Shown: positions 16,293 to 24,803 of the stretch, one piece after another
Position numbering within the stretch: position 1 is the stretch's first letter
Layout: each line of letters starts with the position of its first letter
NCBI RefSeq assembly: GCF_002933875.1
Contig: NZ_BFAV01000075.1
Span: 1-37,824, forward strand
Source of the DNA: Desulfocucumis palustris
GTDB taxonomy: Bacteria; Bacillota; Desulfotomaculia; Desulfotomaculales; Desulfocucumaceae
Reading direction: 5' to 3'
Length of the DNA: 37,824 nucleotides
Notes under the pieces: generated by a model
The model's input: the letters and a program-made list of their open reading frames with translations, nothing else
Databases searched by the model: none
Told to the model about the DNA's origin: nothing
Made by a program: the position numbers and the translations under genes

Positions 16293-16321
16293 TGCTGCCC
16301 GGCCTTACGCGCCGGGCGGCA
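16293..16321 (+). other. Strong intercistronic hairpin between flgE and fliL
   Basis: TGCTGCCCGGC (16293-16303) pairs with GCCGGGCGGCA (16311-16321) over 11 bp with one G-U pair and a 7-base loop. There is no T run, so it is unlikely to be a simple terminator. Its position after the gene needing the highest protein copy number suggests an mRNA stability or processing element. Confidence 0.55.
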
Positions 16322-16338
16322 ATCACAGGGTGATGAAA

Positions 16339-16836
16339 ATGGCTGGAAAAAAACAGACCGGTAATGAAGGAGAAAACACTGCTAAATCAAAGAAAAATAA
16401 TGGCGGCATAGCAAAAATTGTGGCCATTGCTTTGGGTTCCGTTATCTTTGGAGCAGTGGTCGTGGGAGCCCTGGCGTATTTTATAGGTATTCCCGGACTT
16501 GCTCCCAAAGCAAAGGCGGCCGCCCCCCCTGAGATGGAACAGCTGGATCTGGGGGATAGGGTGATTAATCTGGCCGATGAGGACGGTTCCCGTTATTTGA
16601 GGGTTAAAATTGTTCTGGAGTACCCCAAGAATGAAAAGTTTGCCCAGGAGCTGGAGAAAGAAAAGCCCTTTATTCAGGAGAGTATTTTACATATTTTAAG
16701 GACCAAAACCGTTGACGACATTCGTCCTGTGCCCAAGGAAGAAGAGGTCAAGGCTGAAATCATTAATTCAATTAATAAGAAGTTGCAGAAAGGTAAAGTA
16801 GAGAAGATTTATTTCACTGATTTTCTAATTCAGTAA
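16339..16836 (+). CDS. fliL: Flagellar basal-body-associated protein FliL
   Basis: FliL is a single-pass membrane protein near the stator ring. One membrane segment is visible (IVAIALGSVIFGAVVVGALAYF), preceded by a basic Lys-rich cytoplasmic tail. The extracytoplasmic domain shows the FliL pattern: LGDRVINLADEDGSRYLRVKIVLEY, and HILRTKTVDDIRP. The C-terminal IYFTDFLIQ is also family-typical. Start codons at 16330 (GTG), 16333 (ATG) and 16339 (ATG) are all in frame; 16339 is best spaced from AGGG at 16327-16330. Confidence 0.94.
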   Translation: MAGKKQTGNEGENTAKSKKNNGGIAKIVAIALGSVIFGAVVVGALAYFIGIPGLAPKAKAAAPPEMEQLDLGDRVINLADEDGSRYLRVKIVLEYPKNEKFAQELEKEKPFIQESILHILRTKTVDDIRPVPKEEEVKAEIINSINKKLQKGKVEKIYFTDFLIQ

Positions 16837-16855
16837 ACAACGGGGGAATTTTGTT

Positions 16856-17236
16856 ATGATGAAGGAAGAGGAACTGAAAGAATTTCTTAACCGCATGCAG
16901 GAAAGTGAAACCTCAATAAATAAAGTGGATTTCCCTTCATTTGACCGTGCCCCCTTTATGGATAAAATGCGTGTCAGCGTCCACTACCTGGAAAATATTC
17001 AGGTTAATATAACCGCCGAACTGGGCGCCAGCGTAATGAAAATAAGGGATATTATTAAAATTGGCGAGGATTCCGTTATAGAGCTGGACCAACCGGTGGG
17101 CGAGACTGCGGAGATTTACGTTAACAACCAGCCCCTGGGGCGTGGCGAGATTGTGGTCATCGGCAACAATTTCGGCATACGCATGGAAACAATATATAAA
17201 AAAGAAGAAAATGACCCGGTGGTGAGCGAGCCGTGA
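16856..17236 (+). CDS. fliN: Flagellar motor switch protein FliN
   Basis: A 126-residue protein with a C-terminal SpoA (FliN/FliM/SctQ-C) domain: YLENIQVNITAELGASVMKIRDIIKIGEDSVIELDQPVGETAEIYVNNQPLGRGEIVVIGNNFGIRMETI. The N-terminal ~40 residues are charged and variable. It occupies the slot between fliL and fliO where Bacillus has fliM-fliY. In this window those two genes are about 12.4 kb downstream, so the organism would have both FliN and FliY. It overlaps fliO as GTGA. Confidence 0.92.
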   Translation: MMKEEELKEFLNRMQESETSINKVDFPSFDRAPFMDKMRVSVHYLENIQVNITAELGASVMKIRDIIKIGEDSVIELDQPVGETAEIYVNNQPLGRGEIVVIGNNFGIRMETIYKKEENDPVVSEP

Positions 17237-17607
17237 CGGGTGAGATGATTGAAGCGTCCTTAAGATTGCTGATCGTGCTGCCCCTGGTTACGGCCATGGC
17301 TTATTTTTTTATAAAATACGGGCTGGCCAGGCGCTCGCGTATTTTGAGCGGAACCCGCAGGATGAGACTTGTGGAGCAGTTGCCCATCGGACCCAAGACA
17401 TTTATTACCCTGGTGGAAGTTGGGGAAAGGTACTACCTGCTGGCCCAGCATGAAAACGGGGTTACCCTGGTGAATGAATTAAACGAACTGCCCGGGCCGG
17501 TTGCACCGGAAGAGAGTGATATGGATATAAAAAATTTTTTATCCGCCGCCGGACGCGGTATAAGTTTTATTAACTCAAAGGTGGCAAAGCATCGTACCCG
17601 GGAATAA
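17233..17607 (+). CDS. fliO: Flagellar biosynthesis protein FliO
   Basis: FliO assists assembly of the FliP ring of the export gate. The family is poorly conserved. Here an N-terminal membrane segment (LRLLIVLPLVTAMAYFFIKYGL) is followed by the typical RRMRLVEQLPIGPKTFITLVEVGERYYLLAQHENGVTLVNEL fold. The position immediately before fliP, the 124-residue length and the overlapping GTG start support the call. Confidence 0.9.
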   Translation: MTGEMIEASLRLLIVLPLVTAMAYFFIKYGLARRSRILSGTRRMRLVEQLPIGPKTFITLVEVGERYYLLAQHENGVTLVNELNELPGPVAPEESDMDIKNFLSAAGRGISFINSKVAKHRTRE

Positions 17608-17631
17608 CGTCAGCTAACGGAGCAGTCAACA

Positions 17632-18384
17632 ATGAAATTCAAATTACCTGTGTTATTATTTATACTTTTATTAATACTTATGGTCTCCCCGTCCCCCTCC
17701 GGTGCCGAACCGCTTCCCGGCATAGATTTAACCGTCAGTCCCACCGACAATCCCAGGGAAGTTGTGGACAGCGTTAAGATACTGGTGCTTTTGTCGCTGC
17801 TGTCTTTGGCCCCGGCTTTTTTGCTTATGGTAACCAGCTTTACCAGGATCATAGTGGTTCTTTCGCTGCTGAGGAGCGCCCTGGGAATTCCCCAGTCGCC
17901 CCCGAACCAGGTTTTAATCGCCCTGGCGCTCTTTCTTACTATATTTATTATGTCTCCGGTATTTACCCAGGTTAACGACCAGGCTCTAAAGCCGTATCTT
18001 GACAACAAAATGTCCCAGGAGGAGTTTTTCAGCGCCGCGGCCAAACCCTTGCGGACCTTCATGCTGAAGCAGACCAGGGAGCAGGACCTGGCCCTGTTTG
18101 TAAGCCTTAGCAAGATGGAGCAACCCCGCAACCGGGATGAGGTGCCCCTCACAGTTGTGGTCCCGGCCTATGTAATCAGCGAATTGAAAACAGCCTTTCA
18201 GATGGGTTTCCTGCTTTACGTGCCCTTTCTGGTCATAGACATGGTGGTGGCCAGCACCTTGATGTCCATGGGGATGTTCATGCTGCCGCCGGTAATGATA
18301 GCGCTACCCTTTAAAATACTGCTGTTTGTTATGGTGGACGGCTGGTACCTGGTGGTCAAATCACTGGTGGAGAGCTTCGGCTGA
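17632..18384 (+). CDS. fliP: Flagellar export gate protein FliP
   Basis: FliP forms the five-subunit core of the export channel. An N-terminal cleavable signal-like segment (FKLPVLLFILLLILMVSPSPSGA) precedes the conserved ILVLLSLLSLAPAFLLMVTSFTRIIVVLSLLRSALGIPQSPPNQVLIALALFLTIFIM block. The C-terminal membrane hairpin is AFQMGFLLYVPFLVIDMVVASTLMSMGMFMLPPVMIALPFKI. At 250 residues the length is standard. Confidence 0.98.
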   Translation: MKFKLPVLLFILLLILMVSPSPSGAEPLPGIDLTVSPTDNPREVVDSVKILVLLSLLSLAPAFLLMVTSFTRIIVVLSLLRSALGIPQSPPNQVLIALALFLTIFIMSPVFTQVNDQALKPYLDNKMSQEEFFSAAAKPLRTFMLKQTREQDLALFVSLSKMEQPRNRDEVPLTVVVPAYVISELKTAFQMGFLLYVPFLVIDMVVASTLMSMGMFMLPPVMIALPFKILLFVMVDGWYLVVKSLVESFG

Positions 18385-18472
18385 TTCCGTTGCCAATTAG
18401 TTGATAAAGAAGGAGTTAAGCCGGCCCGGTAAGGCGAGTTCCCGTTCCTTATTTTCGTCTGCGGAGGAACCA

Positions 18473-18742
18473 ATGACTGATACGTTTGTAATCCAAGTAA
18501 CCAGGGAAGCCCTTGTGATGGTTCTGATATTGAGTGTTCCAATCCTTCTGGCGGGTCTTCTGGTTGGCCTGGTTATCGGCATACTGCAGGCTACCACCCA
18601 AATACAGGAGCAGTCTTTGACCTTTGTTCCAAAATTGATAGTTACCATTGTCGTCATGGTTCTGCTTGCACCCTGGCTGATTAAGGTTATGGTGGGCTAT
18701 ACCGGTGAGCTGTTTGCCAAATTGCCCTCGGTGATAAGGTAA
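18473..18742 (+). CDS. fliQ: Flagellar export gate protein FliQ
   Basis: FliQ is an 89-residue two-helix membrane protein of the export gate: REALVMVLILSVPILLAGLLVGLVIGILQATTQIQEQSLTFVPKLIVTIVVMVLLAPWL. The ATQIQEQSLTFVPK connector is highly conserved. ATG 18473 is chosen because GCGGAGGAACCA precedes it; the frame extends upstream to 18401 but that extension is not FliQ-like. It lies between fliP and fliR as usual. Confidence 0.96.
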   Translation: MTDTFVIQVTREALVMVLILSVPILLAGLLVGLVIGILQATTQIQEQSLTFVPKLIVTIVVMVLLAPWLIKVMVGYTGELFAKLPSVIR

Positions 18743-18749
18743 TAAATAT

Positions 18750-19514
18750 ATGTTAAATTATGAACTGGCTATAAACTTTCTTCTCATATTAACCCGGGTA
18801 AGCGCCTTTATCGTTGTAATGCCTGCATTCGGCGGCTCTAATACGCCCCGGCTGCTTAAAATAGGCTTTTCCTTTGTTTTGACGGTTTTGCTGCTGCCCC
18901 TGGTGCCCGCCGCCTCCCAGTTCAGCGGGGGGCTGATAGGTTTCGCCCTGGCGGTGCTGAGAGAGGCGGTGGTGGGAGTGGTAATGGGCCTGGTCTGTTT
19001 TTTCACGCTGCAAAGCCTTACCGTAGCCGGCCAGCTCTTTGACATGCACATAGGTTTTATGATGTCCAACTTTTTTGACCCCATGACCGGCGGGCAGACC
19101 ACCCTGCTGTCAAAATTTTTATATCTTCTGGGAATAACCCTTTTTCTCACCATGAATGGCCACCATATGGTTATTTCCGGATTATTTAAAAGTTTTCAGA
19201 TGGTCCCCCTGGCCGGGGCGGAATTCGACGGCGACACGGCGTTGTTTTTAATCCGGGTTTTTGCCCGGATGATGACCATCGCGGTGCAGATATGCCTGCC
19301 CATAATCGCCGTGGTTATGATTATAGACGTGTCCCTGGGGTTGGTGGGGAAAACGGCGCCCCAGATGAATATATTCATGCTTGGCTTTCCCATAAAAATA
19401 GCCATGGGCATAGCAACCCTGGCGGTGATGGTTCCGCTGCTGGGAACGGTTTTCAGCTCTCTTTTCCGGATGATGGAAAGGGATTTATATACCTTGTTTA
19501 AGGGGTTGACGTAA
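18750..19514 (+). CDS. fliR: Flagellar export gate protein FliR
   Basis: FliR is a polytopic gate protein that completes the FliP/Q/R pore. Conserved features are FLLILTRVSAFIVVMPAFGG at the start, LQSLTVAGQLFDMHIGFMMSNFFDPMTGGQTTLLSKFLYLLGITLFL in the middle, and VSLGLVGKTAPQMNIFMLGFPIKI near the end. It has 254 residues with six or so membrane segments. Its TAA overlaps the flhB ATG by one base. Confidence 0.97.
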   Translation: MLNYELAINFLLILTRVSAFIVVMPAFGGSNTPRLLKIGFSFVLTVLLLPLVPAASQFSGGLIGFALAVLREAVVGVVMGLVCFFTLQSLTVAGQLFDMHIGFMMSNFFDPMTGGQTTLLSKFLYLLGITLFLTMNGHHMVISGLFKSFQMVPLAGAEFDGDTALFLIRVFARMMTIAVQICLPIIAVVMIIDVSLGLVGKTAPQMNIFMLGFPIKIAMGIATLAVMVPLLGTVFSSLFRMMERDLYTLFKGLT

Positions 19515-20590
19515 TGGCTGAGTCAGGCCAGCAGAAAACAGAAAAGCCAACCCCGCGAAGGCTTCAGGAATCCAGAAAAAAGGGCCAGGTGCCCAACAGC
19601 AAGGATCTGACGGCCTCCCTGGTGCTGCTGGCGGCGGTGGTGGCCTTTTACTCCTTTAAACCCTACGTGGGTAACGGTATGGAGCATCAACTGACCTGGT
19701 ATCTGGCGAACTGCTTTAGCTTTAAAATGACTCCTTCCGGTCTGCCCCGGGTACTCTTTGATTATTTTATCAACACTGTGCTCTTTCTGGCCCCCATATT
19801 CATATTGTTGCTGGCGGTGGCTTTTTTTGCCAACGTGGGGCAGTTCGGTTTTTTGTTCGCGCCGGAGGTTTTAACCCCTAAAATAGAAAAGCTTAATCCC
19901 ATCAACGGTTTAAAACGGATATTCAGCCTGCGCAGCGTGGTGGAACTTGTCAAAAGCATACTGAAAGTAGTTATCGTAGGCTCGGTGAGCTTTCTTATCG
20001 TAAAAAGCTATTTGCCCGTGCTGATGGTGGCCTTCTATAAAGCGCCGGGGCAGGGCTTCGCCGAGGTGATGACCGCCATAATGGCGGTGGGAGCCGCGGG
20101 CACCGGGGCTTTTCTGGTCCTTTCCATTGGGGACATGCTGTACCAGCGCTGGGAATACATCAGGGGATTGCGCATGAGTAAACAGGAAATAAAAGACGAA
20201 TTCAAGCAGACGGAAGGTGACCCGCAGATAAAGGGCTGGCTGAAGCGCCGCCAGCGGGAAATAGCCATGAACCGCATCCGCCAGGAAGTTCCCAGGGCCA
20301 CCATGGTGGTTACCAACCCCATTCACTACGCGGTTGCCCTGCGCTATCAGGACGGCGTTACGGACGCGCCGGTGGTGGTGGCCAAGGGAGCCGGGGACCT
20401 GGCCCAGAGTGTAAAGAAAATAGCCCGGGAAAACAATATTCCCGTGGTGGAAAACCCGCCCCTGGCCCAGGCGCTGTACAAACAGGTTGACGTGGGCCGG
20501 GAGATACCGGCGGAGCTTTACAAGGCGGTGGCGGAGATACTGGCGGTTATATACAGGGAGAATAACAGAAGAACAGGGACTCATTATTAA
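19514..20590 (+). CDS. flhB: Flagellar export specificity switch FlhB, with NPIH cleavage motif
   Basis: FlhB has four membrane segments and a cytoplasmic autocleaving domain that switches export from hook to filament substrates. The start (KTEKPTPRRLQESRKKGQVPNSKDL) and the FSLRSVVELVKSILKV region are classic. The cleavage site reads VVTNPIHYAVALRY, with N268-P269-I270-H271 in place of the usual N-P-T-H. The C-terminal PVVVAKGAGDLAQSVKKIARENNIPVVENPPLAQALYKQVDVG is conserved. The 358-residue length is standard, and fusion to fliR is excluded by the stop. Confidence 0.97.
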   Translation: MAESGQQKTEKPTPRRLQESRKKGQVPNSKDLTASLVLLAAVVAFYSFKPYVGNGMEHQLTWYLANCFSFKMTPSGLPRVLFDYFINTVLFLAPIFILLLAVAFFANVGQFGFLFAPEVLTPKIEKLNPINGLKRIFSLRSVVELVKSILKVVIVGSVSFLIVKSYLPVLMVAFYKAPGQGFAEVMTAIMAVGAAGTGAFLVLSIGDMLYQRWEYIRGLRMSKQEIKDEFKQTEGDPQIKGWLKRRQREIAMNRIRQEVPRATMVVTNPIHYAVALRYQDGVTDAPVVVAKGAGDLAQSVKKIARENNIPVVENPPLAQALYKQVDVGREIPAELYKAVAEILAVIYRENNRRTGTHY

Positions 20591-20644
20591 TTTTATTTAC
20601 CCGCGTTTATTTAAAGTCTGACGTACAAAACCGGAGGTAAGGCA

Positions 20645-22726
20645 ATGCCCCAGCTTTCGCGGAGCGCCCTGGCGGGAGAACTGAAAAAAAACACGGACCT
20701 GATCATAGCCGGCCTGGTGTTGATGATTGTGCTGATGATCATAATCCCGCTGCCGCCGGGGGTGCTGGATGTTTTTCTGGTTCTCAGCATCACCATCGGC
20801 CTGGTGATAGTGCTTATAACCATGTTCACCACCGAGCCGCTGCAGTTTTCCATTTTTCCGGCCCTGCTGCTGGTAACTACTCTGTACAGGCTGTCTTTGA
20901 ACATTTCCTCCACCCGCCTTATTCTGGGGCAGGCGGACGCCGGCAGGGTCATCGAAGCCTTTGGCAGCTTTGTGGTGGGCGGAAACTACATAGTTGGCTT
21001 TATAGTATTTATAATTATCACCATCATCCAGTTTGTGGTTATTACCAGCGGCGCCGGGCGGGTGGCCGAGGTGGCGGCGCGTTTCACCCTGGACGCCATG
21101 CCCGGCAAACAGATGAGCATTGACGCGGATTTTAATTCCGGGCTGATCACCGAGAACGAGGCCAGGGAGCGCAGGCGCCGCCTGCAGCGGGAGGCCGATT
21201 TTTTCGGGGCCATGGACGGCGCCAGCAAATTTGTCCGGGGCGATGCCATAGCCGGAATAATAATTACCATAATAAACATCATCGGGGGCATAGTCATAGG
21301 TTTAATTTACATGGACATGGATGTGACGGAGGCGCTGCAGACCTACACCATACTCACCATCGGTGACGGTCTGGTGACCCAGATTCCGGCCCTGCTGATT
21401 TCCACCTCCTCGGGCATACTGGTTACCAGGGCCTCCTCCGACGCCAGTTTTGGCTCCGACGTGGCGGTTCAATTTACCAGGTTCCCCAAAATTATTTTTC
21501 TGGTGGCGGGAATTCTGTTCATACTGGGCCTTATTCCGGCCATGCCCAATATACTGTTTATGGTTATGGCCCTGCTGGCGGGCTACGCCGGTTATAGCAT
21601 GGTGGGCGGATTAAAGAAAAAGGAAATGGCCCGGCGGGAGGCCGAGGCCAGGGAGCAGGTTCAGCAGCAACAGAGAAGGGAGCCGGAAGCGGTTGCTTCA
21701 TATTTTCAGGTTGACCCCCTGCAGATTGAAATCGGCTACAATCTTATTCCCCTTACAGATGAAAGTGTGGGCGGGGATTTGCTGGCCAGGCTGGCCGCCG
21801 TGCGCCGGCAGTGTGCCGCTGAGCTGGGCATCTACGTGCGTCCCATCAGAATCAGGGACAACCTGCAGCTTTCCCCCAATTCTTATGTGTTTAAATTGAG
21901 GGGTGAGGAAAGCGCCTCAGGTGAATTGATGCCCGGCCACTATTTGGCCATGGATCCCACGGGACAGGATTTATCCGTTCCGGGCATTCCCACGGTGGAG
22001 CCCACCTTCGGCCTGCCCGCCTGGTGGATTCCCGCCGCCGAGAAGGACAAGGTGGAAATGCTGGGGCTTACCGTGGTGGACTGTTCCACCATACTGGTAA
22101 CCCACCTTACGGAATTTATCAAAAACTACGGCCACGAGCTGCTGGGCCGCCAGGAAGTCAAGGAGTTGCTGGATGTGGTCAGGGAAAAGGACTCCGCGGT
22201 ACTCGACGACCTGTCGCCGGACCTGGTATCCATTGGGGATATCCAGAAGGTGCTGCAGAGCCTGCTTAAGGAAAAAGTTCCCATCCGGGATCTGGTAACC
22301 ATTCTGGAAGCCCTGGCTGACGGTGTCCGCATGAACAAGGATATTGACTTTCTTATCGAACACACCAGGCAGGCCTTATCAAGAACCATTTGCCGGGCTT
22401 ATGTAACACCCGATAACAAACTGCAGGTGGTGACACTGCATCCCAAACTTGAGCAGACCCTGGCGGATGCGGTGCAGCCCACCCAGCTTGGGGCTTACCC
22501 GGTGATAGAGCCCGGGTTGGCCCGCCAGGTATTGGACAGGGTAAAGGATGCCGTGGAAAAGGCGGGCCTGCGGGGAATTACCCCGGTGGTGCTGTGTTCC
22601 CCGAGAATAAGGCTGCCCTTTAAACGTTTTACCGAGCGCTATATTCAGGGACTGGTGGTTCTGTCCCTGAACGAAGTGGCCTCGAATGTTGAAGTGGAGG
22701 TTGTGGGGACGGTGACAGCTGAATGA
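20645..22726 (+). CDS. flhA: Flagellar export gate protein FlhA
   Basis: FlhA is the largest gate component: an N-terminal membrane domain (eight helices) and a cytosolic substrate-docking ring. The FHIPEP family signature RVAEVAARFTLDAMPGKQMSIDADFNSGLI is at about residues 137-166. A basic Q/R-rich linker (VQQQQRREPEAVAS) leads into the C-domain. Near the C-terminus is the conserved VLCSPRIRLPFKRFTERYIQGLVVLSLNEV. The length of 693 is normal. The start codon follows GGAGGTAAGGCA, and the stop overlaps flhF as ATGA. The 54-base gap after flhB holds nothing recognisable. Confidence 0.98.
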   Translation: MPQLSRSALAGELKKNTDLIIAGLVLMIVLMIIIPLPPGVLDVFLVLSITIGLVIVLITMFTTEPLQFSIFPALLLVTTLYRLSLNISSTRLILGQADAGRVIEAFGSFVVGGNYIVGFIVFIIITIIQFVVITSGAGRVAEVAARFTLDAMPGKQMSIDADFNSGLITENEARERRRRLQREADFFGAMDGASKFVRGDAIAGIIITIINIIGGIVIGLIYMDMDVTEALQTYTILTIGDGLVTQIPALLISTSSGILVTRASSDASFGSDVAVQFTRFPKIIFLVAGILFILGLIPAMPNILFMVMALLAGYAGYSMVGGLKKKEMARREAEAREQVQQQQRREPEAVASYFQVDPLQIEIGYNLIPLTDESVGGDLLARLAAVRRQCAAELGIYVRPIRIRDNLQLSPNSYVFKLRGEESASGELMPGHYLAMDPTGQDLSVPGIPTVEPTFGLPAWWIPAAEKDKVEMLGLTVVDCSTILVTHLTEFIKNYGHELLGRQEVKELLDVVREKDSAVLDDLSPDLVSIGDIQKVLQSLLKEKVPIRDLVTILEALADGVRMNKDIDFLIEHTRQALSRTICRAYVTPDNKLQVVTLHPKLEQTLADAVQPTQLGAYPVIEPGLARQVLDRVKDAVEKAGLRGITPVVLCSPRIRLPFKRFTERYIQGLVVLSLNEVASNVEVEVVGTVTAE

Positions 22727-23910
22727 AGATAAAAAAATACGTGGTTCGCGACATGCAGGAGGCTATTAAACTGATCCGGGAGGATTTGGGTCCCGATGCT
22801 GTCATAGTCAGTAACTATCCTCTTCCCCGGCGGGGTCTGGCGGGTTTGTTTGCGCCCCGGCAGATTGAAGTGACCGCGGCCCTGGATGAGCCCGTCAAGC
22901 AGGAGGTAAGGGCTATAGCAAAAGGGGAGTCCGCCGACTCCTCCGGGCAGAAGCTTCTGGATCTGCTCAGCACCTTTAATACAACTGAATCCGGAATCTC
23001 AGCAAAGGGCCGCCAGGATAAGGAAGGGAATTCAGAAGAGGACAGCGACAAAATTTCTCCTGCCTTTAGCTTGATGTTGAAAAAAGAAGGTAAAATTACG
23101 GTTAATAATGAATTATTTAGTAAATGGAGGCGGATTTTGTCCGGTATTGAAATTCAGGACAGTATTGTAAATGACCTTTTACAGTCGGTGCCGGAGGTTT
23201 GCAAAGAATCCGACCATGGAATCAAATCGTTTTTGGCGGAAAGTATGACAAAACTGCTGGAGCCGTTTTATATTAATCCCGCTGATAAAAAGGTCAATGT
23301 GCTGGTGGGGCCGGCCGGGGCGGGAAAAACCCTGACCCTGGTAAAAATGGCGGCCATGCGGACCATGCGGGATAATAAACAGGCCGCGCTGATAACTTTA
23401 AACGGCGACAAGGTTGGTTCACTGGTGGAGTTGAAATACTACGGGAATCTCATTCAAACCCCGGTGGATTCAGCCACCGACACCGGGGAACTGGCGGAGG
23501 CGCTGGACAGGCACAGGGACAAGGACTATATATTTATTGATACGTCCGGTGTTGCTCCCAACAACAGCGGCGGGCTGCTGAAAATTAAAGATATTCTTGA
23601 GTCGGTGGAAACAGAGATGGATATCTATCTGGTTATGAATTCCACCACCAGGCTCCGGGATCTGAAAAGATGCGCCGGCGGTTACAACAAACTGGGCTAC
23701 AATAGATTTATTTTCACCAGGCTGGACGAGACGGAGACGCTGGGACCCCTTTTAAATCTGGTATGCAATTTGGAGAGACCTGTAAGTTATGTTTCCTTCG
23801 GGCAAAAGGTCCCTGACGATATGGTCGCGGTGACCCCCAAAAAACTTGCCGGACTTGTTCTCGGAGGAGTTGACCGATATGCCGAAAGCGGCGCCGTTGC
23901 CTCAACCTAA
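22723..23910 (+). CDS. flhF: Flagellar SRP-type GTPase FlhF, divergent GTPase motifs
   Basis: FlhF is the third SRP GTPase and determines where, and how many, flagella are built. The N-terminal B domain is recognisable (YVVRDMQEAIKLIREDLGPDAVIVSN). The G1 P-loop GPAGAGKT is at residues 196-203. However, the motif expected as (T)TDTYRxxAVEQLK reads TLNGDKVGSLVELK, and the G3 motif expected as DTAGR reads DTSGVAP, so key Asp and Arg positions appear lost. G4 (FTRLDETETLG) and the C-terminal GQKVPDDMVAVTPKKLAGLVLG are kept. Length is 395. It overlaps flhA by 4 bases and flhG by 32. Confidence 0.92.
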   Translation: MKIKKYVVRDMQEAIKLIREDLGPDAVIVSNYPLPRRGLAGLFAPRQIEVTAALDEPVKQEVRAIAKGESADSSGQKLLDLLSTFNTTESGISAKGRQDKEGNSEEDSDKISPAFSLMLKKEGKITVNNELFSKWRRILSGIEIQDSIVNDLLQSVPEVCKESDHGIKSFLAESMTKLLEPFYINPADKKVNVLVGPAGAGKTLTLVKMAAMRTMRDNKQAALITLNGDKVGSLVELKYYGNLIQTPVDSATDTGELAEALDRHRDKDYIFIDTSGVAPNNSGGLLKIKDILESVETEMDIYLVMNSTTRLRDLKRCAGGYNKLGYNRFIFTRLDETETLGPLLNLVCNLERPVSYVSFGQKVPDDMVAVTPKKLAGLVLGGVDRYAESGAVAST

Positions 23911-24781
23911 CATTATCAAGGCCGGTGCTAAATTGCCGGAACACTATCCCCCGGCCGGTCCGGGCGCCAGGGTTATAGCTGTAACCAGCGGTAAAGGCGG
24001 GGTTGGGAAAACCAGCCTGGTGGCCAACCTGGCCATTGCCCTGGCTGGAATGGGGCAGAGAGTGGTGGTTTTCGACGCCGATCTCGGCCTGGCCAATGTG
24101 GAAGTATTGCTGGGTGTAACACCACCCAGAACATTATATGATTTTCTTTACGGCGGCAGGAGCCTGGAGGATATTATAACTCCCGGCCCCATGGGGGTTA
24201 AACTTATTTCCGGGGGAGCCGGTTTTCTTGAACTGGCCAACCTGGACAACAGGCTCAGGCAGAAACTGGTGGATTCCCTGGGAAAGCTGGACCGGGAAGC
24301 CGATATAGTGCTTGTGGACACCGGAGCGGGCATATCAAAAAATGTTCTTGGTTTCGTGGCCGCTGCCGGAGAGGCGATAGTGGTGGTTATTCCCGAGCCC
24401 ACCTCTTTCACCGACGCCTACAGCATGATCAAGGTCTTGTCCACTTACAGGATACATAAAGAAGTAAAGCTGGTGGTAAACCAGGCCATGGATAAAACAG
24501 AGGCATTGGAAACCTTCAGCCGGATGGACACCGTGGTGAACCGCTATTTAACCATTAATCTGCATAACCTGGGGTGGGTAATCAAAGACAATTCAGTCAG
24601 TCAGGCGGTTAAGGAGCAAAGACCGCTGTGTATGTACAATCCCAGAAGCGGTCCGGCCAGAAACATAACCCAGTTGGCCCACAACCTGTTGTCCGGTTAC
24701 CGTCATCAGGAAGACGGCAATATTGGGACCGGTGGTTTTATCGCTAGATTAATGCGGCTGTTCGGTCAGTCCGGCACGTAA
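23879..24781 (+). CDS. flhG: Flagellar number regulator FlhG (MinD/ParA-like ATPase)
   Basis: FlhG is a MinD-type ATPase that stimulates FlhF and limits flagellar number. The deviant Walker A is SGKGGVGKTS at residues 37-46. It is followed by VVVFDADLGLANVEVLLGV, and the Walker B/switch region reads IVLVDTGAGIS. The N-terminal DQAxxLR helix, which in well-studied FlhG proteins activates FlhF, is not present: residues 1-30 are Pro/Ala-rich. ATG 23879 is chosen for its GGAGGAG at 23863-23869, placing the start inside flhF. A TTG 11 codons upstream is in frame but has no good site and would not add a DQAxxLR motif. Confidence 0.93.
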   Translation: MPKAAPLPQPNIIKAGAKLPEHYPPAGPGARVIAVTSGKGGVGKTSLVANLAIALAGMGQRVVVFDADLGLANVEVLLGVTPPRTLYDFLYGGRSLEDIITPGPMGVKLISGGAGFLELANLDNRLRQKLVDSLGKLDREADIVLVDTGAGISKNVLGFVAAAGEAIVVVIPEPTSFTDAYSMIKVLSTYRIHKEVKLVVNQAMDKTEALETFSRMDTVVNRYLTINLHNLGWVIKDNSVSQAVKEQRPLCMYNPRSGPARNITQLAHNLLSGYRHQEDGNIGTGGFIARLMRLFGQSGT

Positions 24782-24803
24782 CTCCGGGTGGTGAGTGGGG
24801 CCA

